Below, piece by piece: positions 46,967-57,139 of a stretch of 64,000 nt of DNA. The stretch lies in the NCBI GenBank assembly GCA_032718475.1, contig JAUCBJ010002271.1:43983-107982 (forward strand). Reading direction: 5' to 3'. Position numbers and translations under genes: made by a program. The notes beneath the pieces are model-generated. The model worked only from the letters and a program-made list of their open reading frames with translations, had not been told where the DNA came from and made no database searches. The stretch is from Nemertoderma westbladi (taxonomy: Eukaryota > Xenacoelomorpha > Nemertodermatida > Nemertodermatidae). How positions within the stretch are numbered: position 1 is the stretch's first letter; each line of letters opens with the position of its first letter.

Positions 46967-47265
46967 TCGGTGATACAGTACCGGTATTTCGGTACTTCGG
47001 TGATACAGTACCGGTATTTCTGTACTTCGGTGATACAGTACCGGTATTTCGGTACTTCGGTGATACAGTACCGGTATTTCGGTACTTCGGTGATACATTA
47101 CCGGTATTTCGGTACTTCGGTGATACATTACCGGTATTTCGGTAATACAGTACCGGTATTTCGGTACTTCGGTGATACATTACCGGTATTTCGGTAATAC
47201 AATACCGGTATTTCGGTACTTCAGTGATACAGTGCCGGTATTTCGGTACTTCGGTAATTTCGGTA
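46967..47265. repeat. 30-bp minisatellite
   Basis: About ten copies of a 30-bp unit (CGGTGATACAGTACCGGTAT plus TTCGGTACTT), some lacking one half. The unit length is a multiple of three and stop-free in several frames, giving repetitive Tyr/Thr/Val-rich ORFs on both strands that are not genes. Internal TACCGGTA is palindromic. Confidence 0.95.
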
Positions 47266-47388
47266 CTTTGTTGTTGGCAATATTTTTATTTTTTGTTTTG
47301 GAACCGTTAACATAAGGCCAGTACAGAAAACGTTCGGGCATTCCCCACTATCGTTGATAGTGTTGAATACCTCAGTAATGTACAGTAG

Positions 47389-48027
47389 TTAGATAGTGTT
47401 GGTGAGATCCCATAATATAAGTGTTCCGATTGGGTATTGTATAACTGCTGTTTTCCCTTTATTTAGCTGTCTAATATTCTCTTCTATAGTCAGTGCTGTG
47501 AGTTTTCTTGTTGGTATTTCAGCGTCATTGTGAGATGTGACAATGTGACTCTCTTTTAGATTGGATATTCTATTAGTCTCATCATTGTTGTTGTTGAAAT
47601 GAGTTCTAATTTTATCATGTAGCCTATCTGCTACAATGGTAGACATTGGTGTCTTTTGTTTATTCTTTTTCACATGTCTCCAGAATTTCTTTGGGTTTTT
47701 GGTAGATTCTGCAAGTGCCTTAAGATGTGAGTTGAAGGATTGGTATGTTCCTTGTTGATTGCTCGTTAACAGTGCATTGTGCTCTAAGTAGCTCCCCATG
47801 TACTTCTTGTGATATTATGTTTGTTTATTACACCCATTACTGCATTACAAGCCAATTGCTCTTGGGAAGAGGATATGGAGGAAGTACTGTAGGATGGTAG
47901 GCCTACTGTTTTTCAGGTTCATTCCAGGTTCTCGATAGTGGTTGGTGAGGATTCTACTTATGGCTGTTTGGTCTGGCCTGGAGTAGAAACACTGTAGTAC
48001 CGCAGCCATAATAACATTGCTCCCCAA
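47389..48027 (-). mobile_element. LINE H fragment (pre-RT region)
   Basis: Minus-strand ORF 47799-47389 reads NPKKFWRHVKKNKQ, then an SHNDAEIPTRKL linker and KGKTAVIQYP, the region just before the RT fingers (compare the KFWR and DGI blocks of jockey/CR1-type RTs). Another ORF at 48027-47845 has no motif I can place. Confidence 0.55.
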
Positions 48028-48306
48028 AAGAGGGTCCTTACTGCATCAAGGACGCGTTGTTCAACACAGCCCCTTCATCTGAAACAGACAATAGGCCTAG
48101 CGCTAGTCGGGTTTACTTGTTGACGAGAGGCTATTACTGTATGATGCGTATTGATTTACGCATTGCGTATCTTATTCAGTCAACCAATACTGGCCATAAT
48201 TAATAATAAATAGTTATAATTACTAATAATACATAATTAACTACCTTTCATATATCATTTCATTCGAGCTTATGATATATACTACATATCTCTAACATTT
48301 TAAACA

Positions 48307-48413
48307 ATGTATCATATTCTTACAGTTACAGCTTTTATGTGTTTTATATCTCTATCACGGCAGGAATGCCAATGTATATGTTCTGGGAGAAATGTCTGTA
48401 CAACTAAAAGCCA
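48307..48413 (+). CDS. Gene 3 exon 1: signal peptide and Cys cluster
   Basis: ATG 48307 begins a signal peptide (MYHILTVTAFMCFISLS) followed by ECQCICSGRNVCTTKS. Donor CA|GTAAGT, phase 2. With 48864-48960 and 60819-60878 it encodes 87 aa (264 nt). The Cys pattern EC-x-C-x-C-x5-VCT matches gene 2 closely. Most compact gene of the array upstream (intron 1 is only 450 bp) but with the longest intron 2. Confidence 0.82.
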
Positions 48414-48863
48414 GTAAGTATAAACAGTACAGTAAGGTACAGAATAGGTACCGGTACTGGTAACAATTCCCCCCCCATTGTTTATTTTTTTATACCACAG
48501 AACTAAATGTGGTTGAAAATTTGAATTTGAATAATTTTGGAAAATTCCGTTGCGTGAAAATTCATATTGATTGTGTTCAGATTCAATGGGAAAAATAAAA
48601 ACTATCACTGTAGAAACATCCTAAACTTCTTTTATTACGGTGGTGCATGCAAAATTTGATACAAGCAACAAATTTTTAAAATCAATCAAATTTATCTACA
48701 TATTGGTTATTCTGGTTTCTAGCATTGTACGTGTTTGTTAGGGTAAATTCTTCAGATTAATTAATTAGTTAATATAGTACAGTACTGTATAGTACAGTAT
48801 ACAGTATAGTGGGCCGACTGTCGAATTTTTAATAATTTTTAATACCGGTATTCTTTTTTTCAG
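48414..48863 (+). other. Gene 3 intron 1
   Basis: 450-bp phase-2 intron, GTAAGT to TTTTTTTCAG, free of recognisable transposons apart from a short AGTACAGTA-type repeat at 48775-48810. Confidence 0.75.
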
Positions 48864-48960
48864 AGAAATATTTACCTGGCCTGACGGGCAGTTATCTCGT
48901 TGTGTTCCTTCGTACGCGGCTTGTGATGGTGTGGAAAACTGTGCCGACGGTTCAGACGAG
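48864..48960 (+). CDS. Gene 3 exon 2: LDLa core
   Basis: 97 nt between TTTTTCAG and GTAATA, phase 2 to 0. Encodes IFTWPDGQLSRCVP, SYAACDG and CADGSDE. The Trp of the WxxCDG calcium-site motif is Tyr, the Asp after CDGxx is Asn, and the second LDLa Cys is Trp as in the paralogues. Confidence 0.87.
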
Positions 48961-49027
48961 GTAATATTATTTCAACGAAATTAACTTCAATAAATTTATA
49001 GGACTATTATTTGATAAAAAAAAAAAG

Positions 49028-49235
49028 TAAGCGGAAAACACCGCTTTTTTCACTCATTTTCAATTTAACGAAATTCAACTATTCATTCCTAGTGGTTGAG
49101 TTTTAAACGAGTTGGCAGGATTTTAGCACGAGCGAAACGAGTGTTAAAATGCCAACAAGTGGAAAACTCAACACATGGGCAGAATACCTGAATTTTTCTA
49201 AAGAAAATGAGTGGAAAATAGTGTTTTCCATTAAG
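49028..49235. mobile_element. MITE with nested hairpins
   Basis: Arms TAAGCGGAAAACACCG...CACTCATTTTC and GAAAATGAGTGG...GTGTTTTCCATTA are inverted imperfectly over 33 bp. Inside, GTTGAGTTTT...GTTGGCA...TTTTAGCAC pairs with GTGTTAAAATGCCAAC...AAAACTCAAC (49095-49172). Confidence 0.65.
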
Positions 49236-49499
49236 TTTTTATATCGAATATATTGTTTTATTTGAAAAAAATATCACCAGCGTTATCATTGTTTACTACG
49301 TATAATACTCTATTAATGCTGCCCATTCATATAGATATCCTAAAATGTCTGAGGCTGTAGCTCCGAAAACAGCGCGTCATCTTGTTCATTCATATTTTCG
49401 AGCACGTACAGATCGTCAATATTTAGGCCTACCACCTGGTCTGGTACTACACAACTGCTAACAGCCATTCTGTCGGATCTGAGGATGACACAGGTCTAC

Positions 49500-49605
49500 T
49501 ACTGTACTACTAGGATCGGCATGCTGAATTGCAGCGGCATTTTTAAGAATGCTGTGCCGGCTTGTTTACAAAATTGCACCACCACAACTCCTATCAGGGC
49601 CAGGC
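49500..49605 (-). mobile_element. Family-B LINE 3' terminus
   Basis: About 100 bp from the ACTACTAGGATCGGCATGC end through the GTGGCGGTGCAATTTTGT equivalent. Severely 5'-truncated. Confidence 0.85.
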
Positions 49606-49639
49606 CTCATTATTTTTGAGAAATTTAGCAAAAAAAAAA

Positions 49640-50159
49640 GCTATTTTTGAGATATTTTTCATTTTATTTTTGCGATGTTGTCTAAATCATCCTGTTATGA
49701 TGTGTATTACTGTAAATTTTTAAACATATTTGGACATACTGTGTGTATTTAATTAATTAGGTCTACAGGTTGTCTTGGCTGCTTGGATAGCCTTTGACTG
49801 ACACTTATTAACGTAACTATCAGTACTCTCTTTTGTACTGCCTTTGCCTTTGGTGTTATTTTTCGGACATGCTAAAGTAATGTTAATAAAATAATGATAT
49901 TATTTTATCTTATTATCATACAAGAACTGCAGTCGGAGTTATTTCTATAAGTAAATCACAATTTCACTTTAGACTAACTCAATGACATGTAGCAGTATCA
50001 TAGTACATGTATGCGGATAACCTTAGTAGCCTACCAGACCACCACCGGTAACACTACCGTAGCCTATACTGTGAAAATGAAAGTTATTATTAAAATAGAC
50101 CTATAATGAAAGGTTGTGTAGGCCCATTTAGCCTATACCGTGAAAATGAAAGTTTTTAT
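49640..50159 (+). repeat. Dispersed repeat R, copy 2, target of the LINE insertion
   Basis: Homologous to 10085-10385 but with about 255 bp extra between 49694 and 49950. GTGAAAATGAAAGTT occurs twice within it (50072 and 50140). The full-length family-B LINE landed at its right end. Confidence 0.7.
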
Positions 50160-50211
50160 TAAAATAGGCCTACTACTACTAGGATCGGCATGCTGCATTG
50201 CAGCTGCATTT

Positions 50212-53200
50212 TTAAGAATGCTGTACCGGCTTGTCAACAAAATTGCACCGCCACAACTCCCTATCACCCATGACATTTGCTAGATCATCCGCATCTTTAA
50301 GGCCAGTGTCCTTTAAGATGCGTCTCAAGAAAGTCATGGGCTGTCCACCATGCTTATTCACTCCATGAGGCTGCCAAAGTACAAGATTATGCACTGGCTG
50401 GTCCTCACGGCGAAAGCAATGTCCTGCAAAGCGGAGGCGATTTTGTTCTAGTGTCAAGCTTGGGGGAACCAATGAGACACCTCCAATGTTATATAGTGTC
50501 TGGTTGGAGATGTGTGCATTGTACTTGACACAATGTACCCGGCGTAGCATTCTTGTGAATGTGCCATCCAGAGATTTGGTGTCCTCAGCAGTTAGAGCCC
50601 AGCATGGACTCCCGTAGAGGAGTACTGGAACTACTGCTGCTCTGAATAATCGGACCTTAAGTTTCCGATTAATTCTAGGTGACTTCCAAATCCTGGAAAG
50701 CCTATTCAAGGCTGCCCATGCCTTTCCCTTACGTATTCGAAGGTCCTCACCTGACTTCCGGATCCATGATCCCAGGTAACAGAAGTCGTCCACATGCTCA
50801 AGCATACCATCCTTTGAGCTTATGCTCATCCGATCAGAGACTTGCTGAGGACTTTCAAAGTTAACTGTCAGAATTTTGGTCTTTCTGGAGTTAATAAAAA
50901 GACCAACACTAGAAGCAGCATGTTCTAATGATCTGAGGAGCCGCTGGGCTCCCTCTAATGATTCTGAGAGTACTCCTATTTGTATTTGTTATTGTTTTTA
51001 CATAATGTATAAATAAATCCTAAGTCATCAGCAAAGTCTAGATCAGTTAGGTACTTGGCAGGATTTCCTCGACTTCTGGAGCCAGTAGGTGGAGTTATCA
51101 TCACCCCATCATCATTATGATGATCTAAGGACATGCGTAGAACATAGTCAACCACAATAATGAACAAGAATGGTGCAAGTGTGTCTCCTTGGAGGACGCC
51201 CCATAACACTTCAAATGGTTCTGTGTCACCATCAACAGTAGACACAAATGTTGTCGAACCATCGTATACTGATCTGATTGCTGCAATAATTTCATCAGGA
51301 ATCCCATATAATGAAAGTATGCTGAACATACGTGAGCGAGAGACTGAATCAAAGGCCTTGAAGAAGTCAACAAAGATAACAGCCAGATGCCTGTCTTTCT
51401 TTTTTGATAACTCTTCAATTATCCTTCTAAGTGCCAAAATGGGCTCCATGGTCCCACGACCTTTACGGAACCCATTCTGATTTCCACGTAGCAGTCTCTC
51501 AATGGGATCCCTGATGCGATTTAATAGAATTCTATTGTATAGTTTTGAAGCAATCGAGATCAATGAGATTCCCCGAAAAGAACCATAGAGTGTTAGGTTG
51601 CCCTTCTTGGGAACTGGCACCAACTTATTTGTTTTCATTTCTTGTGGGACTCTTGTTGTACGGTACATGTCTACTATGATGGGATAGATGAGCTTTAAAC
51701 ACTCAGGTATTTTAAAGACCTCAGGGGGAACACCATCTACTCCACTGGCACGATTGGTCTTAATGCTCTTTGCAGCAGCCTTCACTTCTGCAAAGGAGAT
51801 ATCGCCAATGGGAATATCTGGGAGTACAGACTCAGACACTTTTACTTCTATAAAGTTATCAGGCAATACCCTGTCATTATTGAGGAGCTTTTCAAAGTGG
51901 GCTTTCCAACCATTGAGGCGATCGGCTGGTGATTCAGCCTTAACCTTGGTGGTTGGTTGGCTTTTCCGCCCAGTAAGCAGATTGATCGATTTCCATGCCT
52001 GGGATGATTGCCTGCTGTCGTCAGCATCATTGATGGCATCAACCTGTTGGTTTATTAGCTCCTGTAGATTAACAGAGTACTGCCTGTTCAGGGACCTAGA
52101 TGCAGCTTTAACTGCATTCTTGGCCGCTGTAGTCTGTTTGAGTCGGGACTCTTTCTGCGCCTTATGAAGGTCATTTCGGCACTTCTGAATTTTGTTGTCA
52201 GTCCAGGGGGCCCTTTTCCTGTTTCGAGGGTATACAGGAACTGTTTCTGCAGCTGCTAACTTAACTGCTTCTGTAAAGGCAGTATAGCCCTCACAGTGAT
52301 CAGCCGCCTCAGAGGCAAGAGCCTCATACCTGTTGCTCAGCTGTAGTGTGAAGCTGGATCTCACACTTGGCTGTTGCAACAGAGAGGACCAGTCATGCCG
52401 TGGCAAGGCAGATTTCGTTGTTCTGCTAGCACGCAGACTAAGTCTTACCTTGGCCACAATAAGGCGGTGATCACTGGAGAAGGGTCGAAGTGTAAATGCA
52501 TTACAGTCTTGTATAGAGCTCCTGTATTTCCTACGAAACAGAATATGGTCTATCTGGGACTTGTGACCACTGGGTCCACTATGAGTCCATAGCTTTCCAA
52601 TTCGCTTCTTGAACTGGGTTCCAGCCGAAAACAATCCATTTCCAGAGATAAAATCCTGAAGATGGACAGAATTTCGGTTAACACTATTGCTATAGACCCA
52701 GGGCGATGTAGGTGATTGATGCAGACTTGCATTAAAGTCTCCCAGGAATGTTAAGAATGCATGCTGATCCACTCCATCAGTTGCTGCTTGTAGATTGTGG
52801 TAGAAATTTTCCACCTCCTCTACAGGGGCAACACTAGTTGGAGAGTAGCACACAATCAGAACCACCTTAGGAAACTTCTTAGCCAGTCTTCCAGAACATG
52901 AGAAGTGGCAACGGATGATGCGGTTAGAGATTTGGTCTATTTTGTCCAATGCTGCATGTGCAGTTGGATTCATCAATAGACCAATTCCACCATTGCCACT
53001 ATCATCTGCTGACGCGAGGGCGAGTCGCCAACCGCCCCCCATGTCCTTAATCAGAACCTCATCAGTCTGTCCAGTCTGCATTCGGTGCTCTTGAACACCC
53101 ACTGCGCTAAGAGAAAGCTTATCTGCCAAGGCAGTCAGCTCACCTTGTCGCATTGGGGACCCGAGTGTTAGGGTGTTTACTGAGGCTAGTCTAGTGACTT

Positions 53201-53552
53201 GCCTCAGATTCACCAATGGCTTTGTTGGTCGGGGTGGAACATGAGAGTAGCCTCCAACTCCAGAATCCCTCTCCCCATCACAATCTGGCCTCCCTGGTGA
53301 CCCAGGGTTTGGGCCAGAAAGGTCATCAGGAAAGGGACTCAAAGAATTGTTGGCTGCTCTCTCTCCAGTAGGGGGTGAGACAGGCAGCCGGTCAGGAGTT
53401 AACTGACGCCTGTGAGGCCGATTGTGTCCGGTAATTCCACTGGCCTCTAGTGGCCGGACCTCCGCATTGCTAATGTAATCCATAGTGGGGGTTGGGGGGT
53501 GCTTTTTTGCCGAGTCAGCTCTCGGGGCAAATACCACACCCTGGTTTGCCAT
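50212..53552 (-). pseudogene. Family-B LINE ORF: endonuclease and reverse transcriptase
   Basis: ATG at 53552 (MANQG; the open frame extends slightly upstream through non-ATG codons). APE-type endonuclease motifs: GVQEHRMQTG, GDFNASLHQ and SDHRLIVAK. RT: LTLYGSFRGISLISIA, NGFRKGRGT, motif A FVDFFKAFDSVS, GVLQGDTLAPFLF and motif C LDFADDL. Then thumb FCYLGSWIRKS and C-terminal LRFAGHCFRREDQ, ending at 50212. About 1,100 codons would be continuous but for a 44-bp insertion at 50974-51021 that shifts the frame just after FADDLG. Otherwise all catalytic motifs are intact, so this is a very recently silenced element. Confidence 0.93.
50978..51017 (+). mobile_element. 40-bp LINE G terminus inserted in the LINE B RT
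   Basis: TCCT at 50974-50977 and 51018-51021 flanks 40 bp whose reverse complement (TTTATTTATACATTATGTAA and the next 17 bp) is identical over 37 bp to the 3' end of LINE G at 30481-30517. An extremely 5'-truncated retroposition. Confidence 0.85.
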
Positions 53553-54425
53553 TCCACAGGGTGGGTGTCGCAATGGAGTCAGATATGAGGCCCATCACCC
53601 ATATCTACTCTGGCGTACATGACCCACCATTGGCTGTTGCAGCTCATCTGCTGGGTCATGCCCTGTACCCTTGCTGCCAGGTGCAGGTCGCAGTGAAGTG
53701 CCCTCAGAGTGGACATGAGAACACTCTACTCCTAACCAGCCATTGGTAGATCACCATCTGCCTGGTCAGGCCATATACCCCTGCAGCCAAGTATATGGGT
53801 CCTTAATCCAGGACCAAGGGCGTCCTTATCCCAGAACGAAGGGGGTCCTAGTTACAGGACCAGATTTGCCCTAGTAAGAGGGTCTATGCAGCTACAGGTG
53901 GCACCTCCTTTATGCTGCATGGAGGTGGCAAGTTTTCTTGATCAATGACCTAGAATACCTGACCTGACCTCAGACTAAAATAGGCCTACAGTAGTATACT
54001 ATAGGGTTGTATAGAGTCCCATTTTCTGTCTCTATCGAAAGTATTTTTTTTTAAACTTAAATGTGACAAATTTCTGTTAATATAAGTATATTTATGTAAA
54101 TAAATATAACTAACTGCGTGCAAATATTAGTGACCGGTAAAAATTTGGAAATGTTTGATTATTAAAAAAGTTTACCATGTATAGGCCTACTGTGTGTGTA
54201 TCCTATTCCATCTGCAGTATAGGTAATTGGAACTCTTTCCAGCTGGTTGAAATTGCAGTTATTTATTGATCGAAAGTGAAATTTTTAGATTATTATAAAA
54301 AGAAATGCGCCACAAAACCTTTAAATTCAACAAAAAAAGAATCTGTTATTTTTGAGATTTTTCCAATTTTAAATTTGCTACTTTTGACGATTTTGATGAA
54401 ATAGTCAACAAATAATGTGGCCTGC

Positions 54426-54470
54426 CTATCACCCATGACATTTGCTAGATCACCCGCATCTTCAAGGCCA
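54426..54470 (-). mobile_element. Family-B LINE fragment, part 1 (split by Harbinger)
   Basis: ATGACATTTGCTAGATCACC to CATCTTCAAGGCCA. It continues at 56443 (TGTCCTTTAAGATGCG) in the same orientation. The expected 3' terminus below 54426 is missing. Confidence 0.85.
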
Positions 54471-54472
54471 TT

Positions 54473-56442
54473 GGCCGGGTTGCACACGTTGACTTAAGTT
54501 AAGTGTCTATTTTTTACTTAAGTTGCAACTTAGTTAAGTAGGCACTTAGACTTAAGTAAAATTGCGTTGATCATTCGAAAGTTAAGTTTTCTTAACTAAG
54601 TAGCTACTTAAGTTAAAAAATCAGAACGGTACTAGTTCGCCATGTCGACACCCCCATGCAATTGCAATTGTTTTCCACTAGCTATAAACTTTCTTTGATT
54701 TTTAAATATTTTGTTCTAGAACATAGACTACATTCATCCAACATAATATTTTATTGTAGCTACTATTTTTCAAAATACTAGCTATTTAAAATTTATTTTT
54801 TATATTTTATTTACGGTTCATTTTTTTGCTTATTCTAGAATATTTTGGCTTTCCAAGTAAAGTGTTGTATTCCAAATAAAATTACAAGACAATATAATTT
54901 TAAAAAATTATACTAGCTAACAAAAACTAGCTAACTGAATTACTCAGATCAACCGCAGTAGTGTTGCAACGCTGGAACGAGCCAGGCTAACAGTACAAGC
55001 AATTGCTTAACGTTACATAGCAACATAACAACAATAACAACGATTACATACAAACGATGTACGATGTACGACGTCATTAATAATGACATTGTGTAGTACC
55101 AGACCTAGAAGAGGACGGCTAGATCCTGATGGACTTGGACCAGAGCCTAAAGTCGAACAAATTAAATAACTTACTGACTTAAATACTTAAATACCAACTT
55201 AAATACAAATAATTAAGTATCAATAAATAAAAGACCAGAGGTGTCACTTTTGACACCCGTTTGGGCCTCTAGGTGATGGTTTGACCCATTGTGTCAGGGC
55301 GCTAATCGGTCTGATTAATTAGAATAATCAATTAAACCCTAATTAGGAGTCATAAGACACATATTAGGGATTAAATGTACTAATTAATCCCTACTACTGC
55401 GGAGAATCGCCAGTAGATCCGAGAGTATCTTTTTTAAGACAATTAAGGCAAAAGCAGAAGTTTCGACTCTTACTGGTATGTTGCCTCCCGCGGCTCCGGA
55501 TGGCATGGTCGATGCCACAGCGGATATTTTGTTTCTGGAGACTATTATTGTGAATCTGAAAACAGTGCTAAATATACAGTAGTATAATATAATTGTTTAA
55601 TATAATATACTGTGCAATTCATCATTCATTATGTAATTTACATTAATCTAGAGTACAGTACAATGGTTTGCTAGTTTGATATGTAATTTGGAAACAATGA
55701 AATGTGCGTCACGATATGTTTGACAATTTTGTGAACCAGAATAATCTTCACTGTTATCTATTTCCTCCACATTCTCATCTTCCTCAAACTGTTCACCCCT
55801 TATTTTGGCAATATTGTGCAATACGAAACAAGCCGAAATTACGCGGGATTGATTATTGTATTGTGATAATTGTAGAAGGGAATTTCACAAACTGGTTTAA
55901 TTTTCGGGTCAGGGTGATTGACCTAGTGGATGATTTGTGAATTGTCAAACTGTCTCCAGCTAGCTGGCTAGATTCAGGAAGCTCACACTTGCATAAAATC
56001 GTAGGGCCACTGCCAGCTTTAACTTCAACAGTCAGGCCTTTGTTTCCAGCTTGGATTCTGTCGAGTTCAGGACGAATCAGATTGTAGATATACCGAAAAT
56101 TGTCCTTGCAGAACCGGAATCGGTCATAAAGTTATGTTTCATTATACAGTTCGTAAATGTTTGGCCGCGTGGGGTACGATTTCCTATTCTGAGGGCGACA
56201 GCTTGGTAAACATAATATTGGTAACACTGAAATTTCCGCTAATATTTAATAATTGTAATATTAGCTAATAATAAATTCACTAAGATTCGTTTTTGACAGA
56301 CTTAAAAATAGACACTTATCTCTAAATTTTAAGTATCTACTTAAGTTAAGAAAATTGTTGTGCAACGCAACACCAATTTTTATCGTACTTAAACTTAATT
56401 TAAGTGTTCTACTTAACTTAAGTCAATGTGTGCAACCAGGCC
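54473..56442. mobile_element. PIF/Harbinger-like transposon, internally deleted
   Basis: TIRs GGCCGGGTTGCACACG... (54473) and its inverse ending at 56442 agree over about 32 bp with two mismatches, including TTGACTTAAGTTAAGT. The element splits a family-B LINE at AAGGCCA|TGTCC. It contains remnants of a HARBI1-type transposase on the minus strand. The 3-bp TSD expected for the superfamily is not resolvable here. Confidence 0.85.
55690..56190 (-). pseudogene. HARBI1-like transposase remnant
   Basis: Minus-strand reading begins with a DRFRFCKDNFRYIYNLIRPEL segment, then SSTRSITLTRKLNQFVKFP, which match the N-terminal helix-turn-helix region of HARBI1/PIF transposases. About 45 bp later comes SACFVLHNIAK, the characteristic C-terminal block. 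The central region with the DDE catalytic triad is deleted (junction about 55850), so it cannot transpose DNA. Confidence 0.75.
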
Positions 56443-57033
56443 ATGTCCTTTAAGATGCGTCTCAAGAAAGTCATGGGCTGTCCACCATGCTTATTCACTC
56501 CATGAGGTTGCCAAAGATTATGCAGTGGCTGGTCCTCACGGCGGAAGCAATGTCCTGCAAAGCGGAGCTGACTTTGTTCTAGTGTCAAGCTTGGGGGAAC
56601 CAATGAGACACCTCTAATGTTATATAGTGTCTGGTTGGAGATGTGTGCATTGTACTTGACACAATGAACCCGGCGTAGCATTCTTGTGAATGTGCCATCC
56701 AGAGATTTGGTGTCCTCAGCAGTTAGAGCCCAGCATGGACTCCCATAGAGGAGTACTGGAACTACTACTGCTCTAAATAATCGGACCTTAAGTTTCCGTT
56801 TAATTCTCTGTGACTTCCAAATCCTGGAAAGCCTATTCAAGGCTGCCAATACCTTTTCCTTACGTATTCGAAGGTCCTCATCTGACTTCCGGATCCATGA
56901 TCCCATGTAACAGAAGTCATCCACATGCTCATTGCTCAAGCATACAATCTTTGAGCTTATGCTCATCCGGTCAGAGACTTGCTGAGGACTTTCAAAGTTA
57001 ACTGTCAAAATGTTGGTCTTTTTAGAGTTGATA
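56443..57033 (-). mobile_element. Family-B LINE fragment, part 2
   Basis: Carries the thumb and C-terminal region (KTNILTVNFESPQQVSD, MGSWIRKSDEDLRIRK, VVPVLLYGSPCWALT, SQLRFAGHCFRRED) in a nearly open frame. Its 5' end is truncated at about 57033. A 6-bp in-frame insertion (SNEH) sits at 56930. Confidence 0.9.
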
Positions 57034-57139
57034 AAAGAGACAGGTCTATCCACTAATGTATCACCAATTCCAGTATTCAGATACATCCATTGGGTACCAA
57101 AGGCCATACAGTAGTGTAGAGCTGAAACCAATTATATAG

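Larger units (their letters stand above)
37780..48306. other. Intergenic region between genes 2 and 3
   Basis: Holds LINE B fragments, two minisatellite arrays, the secreted-protein gene at 42246, several fold-back elements and LINE H. Nothing recognisable at 37780-38355 (apart from a 20-bp tandem duplication near 38018-38057), 39110-40080, 40700-41150, 41600-42050, 42600-43318, 43960-45098, 45661-46348 and 48028-48306. Confidence 0.6.
50174..53975 (-). mobile_element. Full-length family-B LINE with 14-bp TSD
   Basis: TAAAATAGGCCTAC occurs at 50160-50173 and 53976-53989, framing a 3,802-bp insertion. On the minus strand: 5' UTR of about 420 bp, one long ORF, a short 3' UTR and a (TAG)n tail. 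There is no separate ORF1. The shared (TAG)n tails and C-terminal regions link it to family A. The domain order EN-RT and the LRFAGHCFR-type C-terminus resemble RTE/Proto2-like LINEs, but the clade needs a phylogeny. Confidence 0.95.

Noticed and set aside
46884-47197. Tyr/Thr/Pro repeat proteins on both strands
   Set aside because: Produced by the 30-bp minisatellite; no start context, splicing or motif supports a gene.
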